Assembly (NCBI GenBank): GCA_963930655.1
Contig: OZ005618.1
Span: forward strand, 2,750,001-2,814,000
Direction: 5' to 3'
DNA: 64,000 nucleotides
Source of the DNA: Myrica gale
Lineage: Eukaryota; Streptophyta; Magnoliopsida; Fagales; Myricaceae
Part shown: one piece after another, positions 21,577-33,433 of the stretch
Numbering within the stretch: position 1 is the stretch's first letter
How the letters are laid out: every line of letters starts with the position of its first letter
Position numbers and translations under genes: made by a program
The notes under the pieces: model-generated
Told to the model about the DNA's origin: nothing
Database searches by the model: none
What the model saw: only the letters and a program-made list of their open reading frames with translations

Positions 21577-24090
21577 GATACGTAACATTTTTGTAATTCT
21601 TCTACACTGCTCCCAACGCAGTTAGTAATATATATGATTCGGCCCCAATTATGGCCAATTTCTGGTATGTTATCTGGAGTTTGATGTGAATGAAACCAGT
21701 GTTTATAGCTTTAAGGGTCACCAGGCTTCGTTGGTCAAATAGGATGGACAACTCCGGCCCATTTATTAAACAAGTGCAGGCTGTTCGCAGATCTGGTCTA
21801 GCTGTTGCTGTCTTTTAATATGGAACTTCAACAGCTTAATCTCCTTCGACAATGGTTTTGGTTTATCGAAATATCCTCTTTGATGTTGTTAGTAAACAGA
21901 ACAAAGTGGGTACACTGCATATGCTGAAACATTATCCTTCACAGCATGCGCGAATTTCATTAGCCGAAGACCACAAACCTAGCTACAAGTGCAAACAGCC
22001 AGAAGCAAACCAACAAACCACCCAACTGCTACACCTAAAAGATGACAAACACCCAAAAACCAGAGAGAATCAACTACTTCGCTAAATGGGATAGAGGAAT
22101 CAGCCAAACAATTCACAATTAGCTAATTGAACCCCAATATTCGATCTGGTCTGTCTTAATCTGATGGAAGAAATAATACGCCCGAAAATATTAATTAGTT
22201 CTTTCGATCGCTTAACGCCTTCGCCAATCTTATGTAATTCTAAATTCTAATGATATGGTGCAGACCAAGCTAGGTTAGGAGGCCGGAGATGAGTTTTTGG
22301 AATGACTGCAAGGTCCAAATTCTCATCCAGTCGTCTGCATACGCTGCAGCTAGAAAGAAACTGTGCCTGATTTGATCTGCTATCCACTTCTCAACACTAT
22401 TAAATGACAGCTTCATTGGCAGAATTCATACGTGGGGCTTAGAAATTTCAAGGATTCATTTTTCATTTGATTGTTTTCTGTAATATTGAGACGTCAAGTA
22501 CTGTACATCATATGGGGTGTCGCTGTTCAGTTCATATACGCAGAAGTGCGGATAACTATAACGAGAGATGCAAAATTTTTAGTGTGAATAAAACGTCTAA
22601 AAGGTTGAGAACCAAGGCTGGAAAATGTTGCGGATTTGAGTCACGTACGATCGCCATCGTAATTAATTGAATAGACAGTGTTGATACATAGAATATTTAT
22701 TAATTTGTTTGCGTGGCTCGGAGGCCGGTAGATGTACGTTTCCAGTAGTTGCTACGTACCTACCACTTTGAACATGAACAGAGAAGTAGTTATATGCTTG
22801 ACCCTACTCAATCTTTCTCCTATTTATAAGTATTTATTAGGCCAACAAAAAAAATTAACTCATTTCTTCCAATGGGTATATATAGATATATCATCTCAGG
22901 TGATATATAATATAGGTTTCAAAGGGTTAATTTTGATGTTTTAATATCGAGTATTGAAGTATATTTTCTTTTGATATTAATGCGTTGTACTTTTCCGTTA
23001 ATGGAAACCCTAATGTCGGATCTGCATATGCAAAATTTCAAGTTTCACGTATTAATCATATGCGTATCGGCTTGATCTGTTTGATAGGAAGATCAGGCCA
23101 AGGAAGGACCTGCTGCTCAGATTAGTTAGATATTATTTGCCCAGAAGGGTGTAGAAGATAATCATATTATGGGAGATTCAAAAAGAAAAAAGAATTCCAC
23201 AATGCATTTGGATTATATATATATATAATCATTACGTACGCATAAGATTGTACCAAAACATGCATAATGCTCAATTGGTCCAGACAGGGCAATCATTCTA
23301 GCTAAGAGACAAGGTTTATCATAATTTTTCCCAAAACTATAAGCATATAAATGACACGAAATATTGTTAAAGTCCGGCCTACCTTCGTTGTCTGATCTAT
23401 CCCTTCCTACTTTTAAATGCATATATAATCCTTTCTTTTCTCCTCACATCAAGAAAAGATCTAGACGCGTACAGAATTATGTACTTTGAATATTCATACT
23501 AAAATTCAACTGTACGTTGTATATGTTAGTCATGTAACACAATCAAAATCACTCAAACATGCAAAAGGGAAACAAAGAAAAAGAAAAAGAAAAAGAAAAC
23601 CAAAACAAAAACAGAAGCTTGGAAGTACTAGAGGTATATATATTACTACTCAAATTCTTCACACAATTTTCCATTAATGATAACAGCACGATGAAGGGAG
23701 GGTTAGATTTGGGACACAAAAATTTTGTAGTTAATTAGTGGTGTATTTGAGAATGTGGTAGTGCCACTTTTAGTGGCCGGATTGCTGTAAATTATATATA
23801 ATTTATTCTAATTTTTTGTATAACAAGATTTTTATTTTTAAATAATTAACTAGAAGAATCATGTACGATAAATTCATCTAACTATTAGTCAATTAATTTT
23901 AATAATTAAAAATTAAAATGGTGTTTGTGTTCTAAAATTTTAATATTATAAAATAAATTTTCTTTCTTAATCAAATAATTTCTTTTATTATTGTAAAATA
24001 TATAAAAAAATACATTCAAATTATTTTTTTATTCATTTTTTTCACCGATTTTTATAAACCAAAATTTTGAGTCCAAATTTCCGTGTGCCT
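21577..24090. other. Intergenic, no gene seen
   Basis: Short frames only, none with a recognisable domain. A (GAAAAA)4 microsatellite lies at about 23577-23599. The right end (about 23995-24090) carries a decayed arm of the Tourist-like MITE family (ttttttcaccgatttttata). Confidence 0.5.
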
Positions 24091-25272
24091 AATGAAATTC
24101 CACGTTGGCTCTATCCTCCTTAAATTGACTTGACACCGAAAAAGTTTTTATCTCACGTTTCATACTCCATATAATCACCGAAGTTCGCGAAGCTTTTTCA
24201 AGAACTCTTTCGAATCAAACTCTAAATGCATAGCACTCAAAAAAGAAGAAGAAGTTCTAAATGCGCGCTAGCTGCTCTCAATTAGTCCACCTTGTTGTTC
24301 TAGAATAAATCAATATATCAGGGGTCCCCAAATTTATAAATTCCAAATATCTTGTGTAGTTGTACCTCGAGGAACCAACTAGCAAATTTGGCAAATTTTC
24401 TGTGGATAACTTAACTCTTAAGACACCCATTATTTGGGCTAGCTAGATCCTGTTTCTCAAAGCTCTTGCCAGTTGCCATACTTGTTTAGGTAGTTTAAAG
24501 CCGGTTTTGTATCTTCCGCGATATTTTAGGGGTAATTGATATTAAAAACCTTAAATATTAATGGATAGCAATATCGTCTGTAAACTCACCTAGGTTGTTT
24601 TAGTGGGTATAGTTTACTTGGACCTATGTGGTTAGATACACAATTCTAGATTCTATTTTTTTTATTAATATAGAATCGATTACTTAAATGAGAATTAAGG
24701 TGGTTGAGTTGCCTAATTTTCTAGAGATTTGTCTATAACGTTAAAGACTACCATTAATGTCTAAAAATTAGATTAGGTGGAGGTGTCCAGTGTCCACGAG
24801 ATTTGCCAAGTTACTAAAACAATAAATATTATTTATATGTGGGCACGAGGCCTTCTCCGCTTGGCTTCCAAAGAAGGATATAATTTTACAGTTGGGATTC
24901 TAAAAAATATTATCTATATGTCGCTTTCTTCGATCCTATCATTTTCGTTGAAACGGACAAGGAAAGTGCCACTTAATCATTCTCGTGTTTTTTTTTACTA
25001 GGCTAATCATTCTCGTGTTTGAGGGCAAGTTTTGAACTACAACAACAGAAGTGGTAATTATATACATACATACATATATATATATATTATATATATATGG
25101 TAGGACCAATCGTGAATGAAATGACACGTAGACATGACGTCACTTTTTTCTTGGCTTTTTTTTTTGTGTACACATGTTTTATATATATATATATAGAAGG
25201 AATTCAAAGATTTATTGTAATCTTGTTGGGCAGTATACATATAATTTGGTACTTCTTACTCGGGTCTTACTA

Positions 25273-25454
25273 TGGTGGTGTTTGTTTGTGGAAATTTCGG
25301 GGAATATTCCCGAAATTTTGGGAATCTTTACTTTATTGAGATTTATTGGGGTTTGTGAAAAGTAAAGTGTGTGTGTAAAAGTTAAAAATTTTGAAGTGTG
25401 TTTGTTTTGTTGAAAATTTCGAACCCCAAAATTTTGGGGAAACAAACACCACCA
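25273..25454. repeat. MITE, 182 bp, with perfect 15 bp terminal inverted repeats
   Basis: Begins tggtggtgtttgttt and ends aaacaaacaccacca, flanked on both sides by TA. The inner arms also pair (aaatttcgggg with ccccaaaatttt). The TA flank suggests a Tc1/mariner (Stowaway-like) element; a Harbinger origin with an unclear duplication is the alternative. Confidence 0.7.
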
Positions 25455-26177
25455 TATGTAGTCGGATTTCATGCTAATTATATCAATTGAATCATATATA
25501 TTCTAGCAATAATCTAAATTAGAATATTAACTCGAATATCAATTTTAGAAAATATACTCGTTCTCTATTAGTGATTGAAGTTACCCTAGACCATCCCATG
25601 TTACAAATATGTTCATTAATTGTATTCAATTATAATAATTTGGATGGTTATCATTTTTGAACGGTAATTCTAATATATAGGTAAATTTCAAAAAATCTAC
25701 TGTGACGGTCCACAATTTATTAATTACTACTTCACAATTATGTCATTGATTTTATGTTCATGAAAAATCAAACTCAAGAATCTTTGATTTGTCCTAACTA
25801 TAAAATAGAGGTGTGTTAATCATCCCGTAATTTTGATTGCCCTAAGTTGGCTATGTCAACATTTGGAAACTCCGTTGGGTTGGTTCCCTCCTTAAATTGA
25901 CTAAACACAAAAAAATTTAGACCCAAAAAGTTGATTGGCTAGTTCATACTACAAAGATTTGATCATGTTTTGAAAAGACAATCGCGTGGGGGCAACCATA
26001 TGATCAATAAGGATTTCTTTTTTTCTTTCCATGTGGAGACAAATATCTGTTGAAGAATCCTTCCAAATTGTTTAATTAATTATATGGTTAAATATTTTAT
26101 ACTTTTTAATTATATAAATTTTGATACATTACACTCATATAATAATATTTTTTAAATATATAAATTTTGATACTTTG

Positions 26178-26560
26178 CACTCTTATATAATAATATTTTT
26201 TAAATAGATATTAACACTTTGTACTCTCGTATATTAATATTTTTAAATTATATAAAATATTAATTTCAAACAACTTCACATTCTCTGTTAATTTATTTCT
26301 ATTAATTTGATTGGAAACTCACGTTTTGATACACAAAATGAAAATTATTCCAATAAACTGTCTTAATTTTGCACTTATATAATAATATTTTTAAAATAGA
26401 TATTAACACTTTGTACTCTCATATATTAATATTTTTAAATTATATAAAATATTAATTTCAAACAACTTCACATTCTCTGTTAATTTATTTCTATTAATTT
26501 GATTGGAAACTCACGTTTTGATACACAAAATGAAAATTATTCCAATAAACTGTCTTAATG
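26178..26560. repeat. Tandem repeat, two copies of about 192 bp
   Basis: The stretch from gcactcttatataataata through ccaataaactgtcttaat (26178-26369) is repeated almost unchanged at 26371-26560. A partial third start lies just upstream near 26130. Very AT-rich and non-coding. Confidence 0.8.
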
Positions 26561-27412
26561 ATTATTGAATTTTGAGCTATTTAACTTTTGAAGTTTGTCA
26601 TCAACATTAAAGCCTCACAATGTGTATAAACTAGGGTGTTGTTCGGTTAAAAAGTATTCTCAGAATTTTTTTAGTCTTCATAATACAAAAAATTATACAA
26701 CCAAACATCATTTTTAACACCACATAAAAATAACTACAATACGCATAGCAATAAAGTTAACATCACCTAAAAATTCTCAAAAAAACACGACAATATACAC
26801 GAGGTGCCTTTGGATTTCCTTCGTTCAAAAAAAAAAAAAAAAGTATGGTGTCCGTTGTCTCATTGGTGGGAAGCTTCCGAGAAGAACATGATCTCAGGGT
26901 TGGGACACCGAGAGCTCATGTCATTTCTTGGAACACAGACAAGGAAAGTAGTACTTAACTCATTCTGTGTTGTCGTGTTGATTCCCAAGTAACAACACAA
27001 CGGCCCAAAGTTTGAACTTTTTACAACAGAAATGCCAATCAGATGTCCGTATATATATATATAATATATAGGACCAATGGTCAATGAAATGACACGTATA
27101 CATGATGTCACTTTTTTCCCCTTTCCTGCCGTGTAAACAGGTCGTATACGAATATTTCAAAGGTTATATATATATATATATATTGTCCAACTATATATTA
27201 TATGTAGTCGCAATTCGCAAACTATTTATTTTTAGATTCCAAATATGCTTGGTTGGTGTCTGTGTATCAAAATTTTGCATAGTTAAATTTTTGAAAATTA
27301 AAATTGGTTAAATAAAATTTTAATATTTATTATAATAAAAAGAAAAAAATTATTTTATAATTATTTTATTAGGTAAAAAATAATCAAAATTTTGACTCAC
27401 AGACTCACCTTA

Positions 27413-27612
27413 GGGTGGGTTTGTTTTGTAAAATTTTAATGTTGTGAAAAATTTTAAGTATTGGGTTTAGTGAAAAAGTGAAAAGAAAGATAATTTTTTT
27501 ATATTTTTTGTAGTGAAAATTAATGATTTAATGGAGAGAGATATATTATATTATAATATTTTATTGTATTGAAATTTGAGAAGATGTAAAATTTTAGAAC
27601 ACAAACGCAAAC
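27413..27612. repeat. Tourist-like MITE, 200 bp, TTA duplication
   Basis: The termini gggtgggtttgttttgtaaa and the inverted gcgtttgtgttctaaaattt pair over about 28 bp. TTA flanks both ends (27410-27412 and 27613-27615), the 3 bp duplication of PIF/Harbinger elements. The core is AT-rich. Confidence 0.7.
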
Positions 27613-27849
27613 TTAGTTCATATCCTGTGGCTCTAGCTATAAGAGCTACAACGATATAATATAGATCAGCTTCCAAAGGGATGAAGAATATTCCTGTTAT
27701 TGTTGTCTAGTTAAGCTGGGGTGAAAGCTTCCAAACAAGGCGAACATTAGTTGAGTAGTTATCATCGCATTAATCTAAGTTTCAGGTGTAACTGATCAAA
27801 ATTAATTAACGTTCGCCACAGCTCCCATCGACTTGAGGGCAATTTAGGA

Positions 27850-28045
27850 TAACAATGAGGATGTTTGAGGGTGAAAATTTTGAGTATTAGGGTTTGAGAA
27901 ATATTATAAAGTAAAGATATGTTATGAGAGTTGGTGAAAAAGTAAAGAGAGAGAAGATTTTTAATAAGTATTATAATAATAAAAAATTATGTGGTGAATT
28001 TTTTATGATTAAATCCAAATATTTGGGCACCAAACATACCAGTTA
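27850..28045. repeat. Tourist-like MITE, second subfamily
   Basis: Nearly identical, in inverted orientation, to 41875-42060. Shared stretches include gagaaatattataaagtaaa, gagagttggtgaaaaagt and ttataataataaaaaatta. Confidence 0.6.
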
Positions 28046-28227
28046 ACATCGTTGCTAGATGGATGAACGAACATAATCGACAACGCCTAAGAATTTTTTA
28101 AAATTTTTAAATTAAATTAAAATATTTTATTTAATAATGCACGAAAAATATTATATATTGCAATTAAAGCGTAATAATACATATTAATTCAAATCCATAA
28201 ATTGTTCTAGAAAAATATTTATCTATA

Positions 28228-28603
28228 AGGGGTAAATACATTTTTCACCCACAAATTACCATAGTTTTTTCACTTTGTACATGAAACTACCTTACATTTC
28301 ACCCTTTCACCCTCTAACTACCCATGTTAGACACTTTGCACCCTCTGTTAATTTTTTAAACTACAATAACGATAGTGCCCTTGATCCATTTACATACATT
28401 AAAAGTATTATTGTCAATTCATTAAATTTTCGGAGGGTATTATTGTCGAACAGAGGGTACAAAGTGTCTAACATTGGTAGTTGGAGGGTGCAAAACATCT
28501 AAGATTGGTAAATAAATGATGAAATGTAACAAAAATAGTAGTTTAGAGTGTAAAGTGCAAAAATCATAGTATAGTTTGACCGTAAAAAATGTATTTACCC
28601 CCT
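28228..28603. repeat. Foldback MITE, 376 bp, long inverted arms
   Basis: The ends aggggtaaatacattttt and aaaaaatgtatttacccccт-type right end pair as inverted repeats, and the pairing continues inward for about 130-160 bp per arm; for example gttagacactttgcaccctc pairs with gagggtacaaagtgtctaac. The hexamer tctata flanks both sides (28222-28227 and 28604-28609), a possible target duplication. Superfamily uncertain. Confidence 0.7.
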
Positions 28604-28609
28604 TCTATA

Positions 28610-29140
28610 ATAATAAGCACGTGAGATAGGGTTAATTATTAAATACTAAAACTTTAATTACACTTACAAAATTATCCTTGGCTAAGTCCAACGCCCAAAG
28701 GTCATCTTTATTTGTATATCTTATATATACAACTAATTACGTATACTCTGCAGGATGGAGATGACCGATTTTTGGATTGTTCTGCATATGATCATATAAC
28801 CAATTATTATTTCATATAAAATATTATCCTCAATATATTAATTAAATTATACCGTCCTCAAGTCTTTGGGATGACGGTAGTCAAGTGTGAATTCATCCTG
28901 TAAATATAATAAAAAACGGCACAATTTTTAATTAGATGAGTAAAATAATACTCTTATTAGTAACACTCAGTCTAATATACTCGATCGGTACGTTGTTCAT
29001 TATCCGTTGATCATTTGTCGTCGCCTTAAAATGAATTTTCATCGACACTTTTTTCGCTCATGCATCTCATCGGCCTCTAATTGGTAGGATTAATTCATTA
29101 TTGGAGCTACGTACACCCGATTCTTCGTCTCAATCCCGAG
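28610..29140. other. Intergenic, no gene seen
   Basis: AT-rich, no frame or repeat recognised. Confidence 0.4.
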
Positions 29141-29143
29141 TCA

Positions 29144-29650
29144 CACTACAACATTTTTTACTTTCAGTGGCGAAACGTTTCGTAGCTGAAAGTACCTGTT
29201 TCGTCGCCAAAGATTTTCAGCGACGAATTTTTTTCGTCGCAAACTCGTCGCTGAAACTTCGTCGCAGAAAGTTATCAGCGACGGAATTGTAGACCCGACG
29301 TAAAAACACATCCTTCAGTGACGAAATTATTTCCGTCGCTGAAGGTTGGACTTTCAGCGACCAAACGTTTCGTCACTGATAAGTAGAAAATTTCGTCGCT
29401 AAAGCATATTTTCATCGCTGATAGGTCACCACAATTAACCTTTTGTGGCGAAAATGTCGTCTCTGATTCCTGTTCGAACGACATTTCTCGTTCGAACAAA
29501 AGTTTTTGCAATAACATTTCTCGTTCGAACAGGGTTCTTGGCAACGGTTTTTCTTGTTTCGTCGCTGAAAGAGTTCCGTTCTCCTAATCAACGACGAAAT
29601 TTGATTTGGCGCGGAAAAATCCGTCGCTAAAAGTCTAATCTGGTGTAGTG
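29144..29650. mobile_element. Non-autonomous CACTA-like element, 507 bp
   Basis: Starts CACTACAACA and ends TGGTGTAGTG, the inverted CACTA terminus, and is flanked by the 3 bp duplication TCA (29141-29143 and 29651-29653). The inside is packed with both orientations of a motif near TTTCGTCGCTGAAAG / GCGACGAAA, the kind of subterminal array that CACTA transposases bind. No transposase frame is present. Confidence 0.85.
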
Positions 29651-29653
29651 TCA

Positions 29654-32368
29654 TGTTGGGATTAATGTCAAATAAATTTCTACATGCAAATTTCTGTACC
29701 ACCCTCGATTAAAAAGATTGGAAATCGGGCTTGATTTGATTATTATAATGACAGTACCGAAAATTAGGTTTACTACATGCATATCTTTGCCTTGATCTCA
29801 TTTTCCTCTCACAGCATTCATGGGACAATGCATCCTTTTCTCGTGTGGGGGCTGATATATCACAATTAGCACCAACTTATAACTTCAAACATGTGAGAAG
29901 GAGAGGACGAGATTTTGTCTCATCCCTCCACTGTCCACTTCATTCCGCTGTTAACATGCAAATTAGTCGACGGCTCACGGGGCTCCTGCCAAACTCAGCT
30001 GAATTTGAATCCTTTTCATGTGTTGCATATGTAATTTACAGAGTTTAGACACTATGAGGCAGTACATGACTAGTAAATTAATTAAGCTTTGGACAAATTT
30101 TTAAAAAAAGGGGGGAGTGCACTCCCAAACTATGAAAGCAATATCAAATAAGAGTTTCAACTACTACTTATAACATAATGAGCCTTTAAACTTTCTAAAT
30201 CAATCAATTTGCATCTTGAAATAAAAATTAACGGTCAAAATCATGTCATATAGCTCATTTATAACACATTTCATGAAGTGTAGAGACAGATTTCGAACTC
30301 AAACACTTGGTTATGATATCATGCAGATCTACCACTTATTTCAAAAACTTAATTTAATAGAAAGAGATAGATTTTATTATTTCAATTGTATTATCTAACA
30401 ACTATATCGACTGATTATGAATATGAATATATAAGAACACAAATTGAAATAAAATTAGCATTAATAATAAGGTTTCATTCTTTTAAAAAAAAAAAAAAAA
30501 AGATATGTCGAAAATACAGCAAAAATTATATACTCCCAAATTTACGTTTTTATCCTTTCTAATTTAATCCTTGAACCTAACTATTCGAAGTCTATAATAT
30601 ATGATTTGCGATATCCAATCTGAATAGATACAGGAAATCATGACGACCTGGTATCAAGCAACCACTTGAGCAATAAATTAGAGGTTCAGGGAAAAAAAAT
30701 TCCCTACCAAGAGATCATAAATGTATAGACAATTATACTATTCAAATTTATCACAAAGTCCTAATTGCTTGCATACTTTTTCCTCGGGTAAATTTCATAT
30801 ACTCTATAGTTCTCTTTTATCTATTAAGTCAGAGAAGACTATGTTTGGAGGTCTTAAAAAAATTTAATATTTTTTTTATTGAGTAACGTAGACTTCATTG
30901 AAATTTGTGGGCTATTACTGCTCAAATGACCATGCGAAACAATTAAGGATATGTCAGCAATACAAAGATGATAACTTTCTTTAAAGCAGCGGCCGAACGC
31001 AACCTACCTAATATTGTCAAAGAGTGCTGGCAAACGCGATCTCTCCAGCAAAGATATCTTGACCATCCAAATGCCATCACAGTATAGGCTGTACTTTTTA
31101 AAGTTATCTCAGATAAATATTAACAAAAGAACATATTAAAATATGACTGGACTAGTTAATTTCCAGTTGTTACAAAAAAAAAAATTTAAAAATCTGGCAT
31201 TTGGCCCACTGCCATGTGCTACATGTGTGATGGCCACTTATACTCTGTATTCCCCCTTTATACCTTACAAAAGAAAGAGAGAAAGAAAACTTAAGTAATG
31301 GGTGATTATAAAGAAGCTTGCCTTACAAGCCAATTCGGTGTGTTCCTTTTCTATATATAGTAAACAAAATTACATCAGAAATCTTGCACTATTCATTCAT
31401 GTGTTAGGGTGTTGCATCAGTTGTCTTATCCCCCAAAAAACAAAAAAACCCAACCTATGAACTTTCTACAAGCAACTTGAGGGCATTGGGACACTGCATA
31501 ATGCTTACAACATCATTCCAATATTCATATCCCAAGTGGTCATGAATTTGCTTGTTGCAGCTAATTTTAAAACCAACCAAAGGTCCAATGTACATTGAAC
31601 ATAGTAGAGAACCAATAGATTATATTATCAAGGACTTTGGGAGAAGGTTTGGAACATATAATTTGACTCAAGTTGAAGCTGACATATCAACCTGCAGCAG
31701 CTTCTAATTTCATATCTAAGGGTATTGATACTCTATGCCATGCTGCAGTGGAACACCTAAGACTGAAAGTAATATATATAAAAGGAGCCAGATGGGTTGG
31801 GGTCAAATCTGGTGGACCTGCGAATCGCCGGTGAGAATTATAGAGGACCCCAGAGGGCCAGAAAGGACCACCCTTTGAGCATTCATGTGGAATTCATGGG
31901 TTAAATGAGCAATCACTATGGCCTACAGATGCTCTCAGACCAGAGTTTTCTAGAGGGGAGCCAATGTAATGCCAAAATGTACATTAATAGACATGAAAAT
32001 GAAGCAGAGTTTCTCATGGGTGGAGAGGTACAAGTAGACAGGAAATAGGCCATGGACAGTCACGGCAACAAAAATGTGTGTATAATATTATTCTTTTTCT
32101 AAGTGTGTAATACTATTCTCAAAGCATGAATTATTCGATTCTCACATGGGAAACAAATTAGCTGAACTAGTCTCCCTTGGCCCAATGGACCCCAAGCCTC
32201 TTTATATTCTTTTTCTTGCTTTCCTTTTTCTTTTCTCTCTTTTTGCATTTTTCTTTTTCTTGATATTCTATTTATTAAAGGGTCATATAAGCCCAAGACC
32301 AGACCTCTAGTTTTTGAACCAAATCATCCACATTGTACTCTCTAGCTCCACACACACCTAGAGGCTTT
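29654..32368 (+). other. Intergenic region and promoter side of the ERF gene
   Basis: No gene recognised. An A17 run lies near 30484. The last 200 bp carry pyrimidine-rich stretches typical of a plant promoter and leader. No certain TATA box; tttatattc near 32200 is one candidate. Confidence 0.4.
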
Positions 32369-33142
32369 ATGATGGAAGAACATACCAACCTAGAGAGTGA
32401 TGCCGCTCATGAAAACTTGCTCAGCTCATCTTCCACCACCACTACCTCCACCTCTTCTTCAACAACTTCTGGTACTGCTACTAAGAAGAATCCATGTACC
32501 AACCAAAACACCAGAAGTTCTCAAAAGGGGTCGAGTAGAGCAGAGGACTTGGATAATGAGAATGAGCAGAAGAAACGGCCGAGGAGTGACAATGATGGCA
32601 AGCACCCCACTTACCGTGGAGTAAGAATGCGTAACTGGGGCAAATGGGTCTCTGAAATCCGCGAGCCAAAGAAAAAATCAAGGATATGGCTGGGAACCTA
32701 TCCTACAGCCGAAATGGCAGCTCGAGCACATGATGTTGCTGCTATGGCAATCAAAGGTGGCTCTGCTTATCTCAATTTCCCTGAACAGGCCCAAGACCTT
32801 CCCCAGCCGATCAGCAAGTCTCCAAAGGACATCCAAGCAGCCGCTGCCAAGGCGGCTGCCGCCATAGTTGCAGAGCCAAGGCAATGTGAAACCGAGACAA
32901 GCCGATCCGGCCCAATTCCCCACTCGGATTCATCGATCACTTTGTCCATTGAGACTACCCAGGAATCAACGTGCTTACCTTCTACAGATGAGGACGACAA
33001 ATTGTTTGACCTTCCGGATCTTTTCATCGATGGCGCAGATCGAAGTGATCATGGACTTTGCTATTATACCTCGTCATGGCAATTGTGTGCAGCGGATACC
33101 GGGTTTCGGCTTGAAGAGCCATACTTATGGGAGTACAACTAG
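32369..33142 (+). CDS. AP2/ERF transcription factor, DREB A-4 (TINY/ERF034-like)
   Basis: Intronless, 257 residues from the ATG at 32369 (reads MMEEHTN). The open frame continues upstream only through a non-ATG codon. The order is a Ser/Thr-rich stretch (19-36), a basic nuclear-localisation-like KKRPRS (68-73), one AP2 DNA-binding domain at about 81-138 ([20 protein letters not shown] ... YLNFPE), an Ala-rich segment ([14 protein letters not shown]) and an acidic C-terminus ([15 protein letters not shown]) ending PYLWEYN. Within the AP2 domain Val94 and Glu99 occupy the positions called V14 and E19, which favour DRE/CRT (CCGAC) binding. [19 protein letters not shown] and the C-terminal LWEY are typical of group III / A-4 members. 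Such factors act in the nucleus in stress and growth control; the targets here are unknown. A long foldback element begins 47 bp after the stop. Confidence 0.92.
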   Translation: MMEEHTNLESDAAHENLLSSSSTTTTSTSSSTTSGTATKKNPCTNQNTRSSQKGSSRAEDLDNENEQKKRPRSDNDGKHPTYRGVRMRNWGKWVSEIREPKKKSRIWLGTYPTAEMAARAHDVAAMAIKGGSAYLNFPEQAQDLPQPISKSPKDIQAAAAKAAAAIVAEPRQCETETSRSGPIPHSDSSITLSIETTQESTCLPSTDEDDKLFDLPDLFIDGADRSDHGLCYYTSSWQLCAADTGFRLEEPYLWEYN

Positions 33143-33189
33143 CGAAACTAATTTCTGTCAATAGCATTACAAATGATGCCGATCATATG

Positions 33190-33424
33190 GGTCGGGATTC
33201 AGTCCAAACCATACGGATCCAGACCCACGATCTGGATTGAATCTCGACCGATCAGACAGCTCACGTGGCGAGTTTAGCTTTAGTGGTCGGAACATAGTGG
33301 TCAGGGAGCTATTGTCTGACCACCACAGCTAACCACGTGCTCGGGGAGCCGTCTGATCGGTCTGGATTCAATCCAGACAGTGGGTCTGGACGGGTCTGGA
33401 TCTATACAGTCTGAACTGAATCCA
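33190..33424. repeat. Foldback MITE in the ERF 3' flank, with long inverted arms
   Basis: The left arm (from ggattcagtcc at 33195 to about 33285) pairs with the right arm (about 33333 to ctgaatcc at 33423). Shared blocks are gatccagaccc, ctggattgaatc, gaccgatcagac and cacgtgg. The centre also pairs in part. gatcatatg (33181-33189) and gataatatg (33425-33433) flank it, an 8-of-9 match fitting a 9 bp Mutator-type duplication. Each arm carries a CACGTG box. It begins 47 bp after the ERF stop, so it probably lies in the 3' UTR. Confidence 0.75.
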
Positions 33425-33433
33425 GATAATATG

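Larger units (their letters stand above)
24095..27200. repeat. Diverged tandem duplication, two copies
   Basis: Copy 1 (about 24095-25200) and copy 2 (about 25860-27180) share ordered blocks in direct orientation. Examples are cctccttaaattgact near 24117 and 25888, acaaggaaagt near 24957 and 26938, and gaaatgacacgta near 25117 and 27086, each followed by TA-rich tracts. Other sequence is inserted between and within the copies. No gene seen in either copy. Confidence 0.65.
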
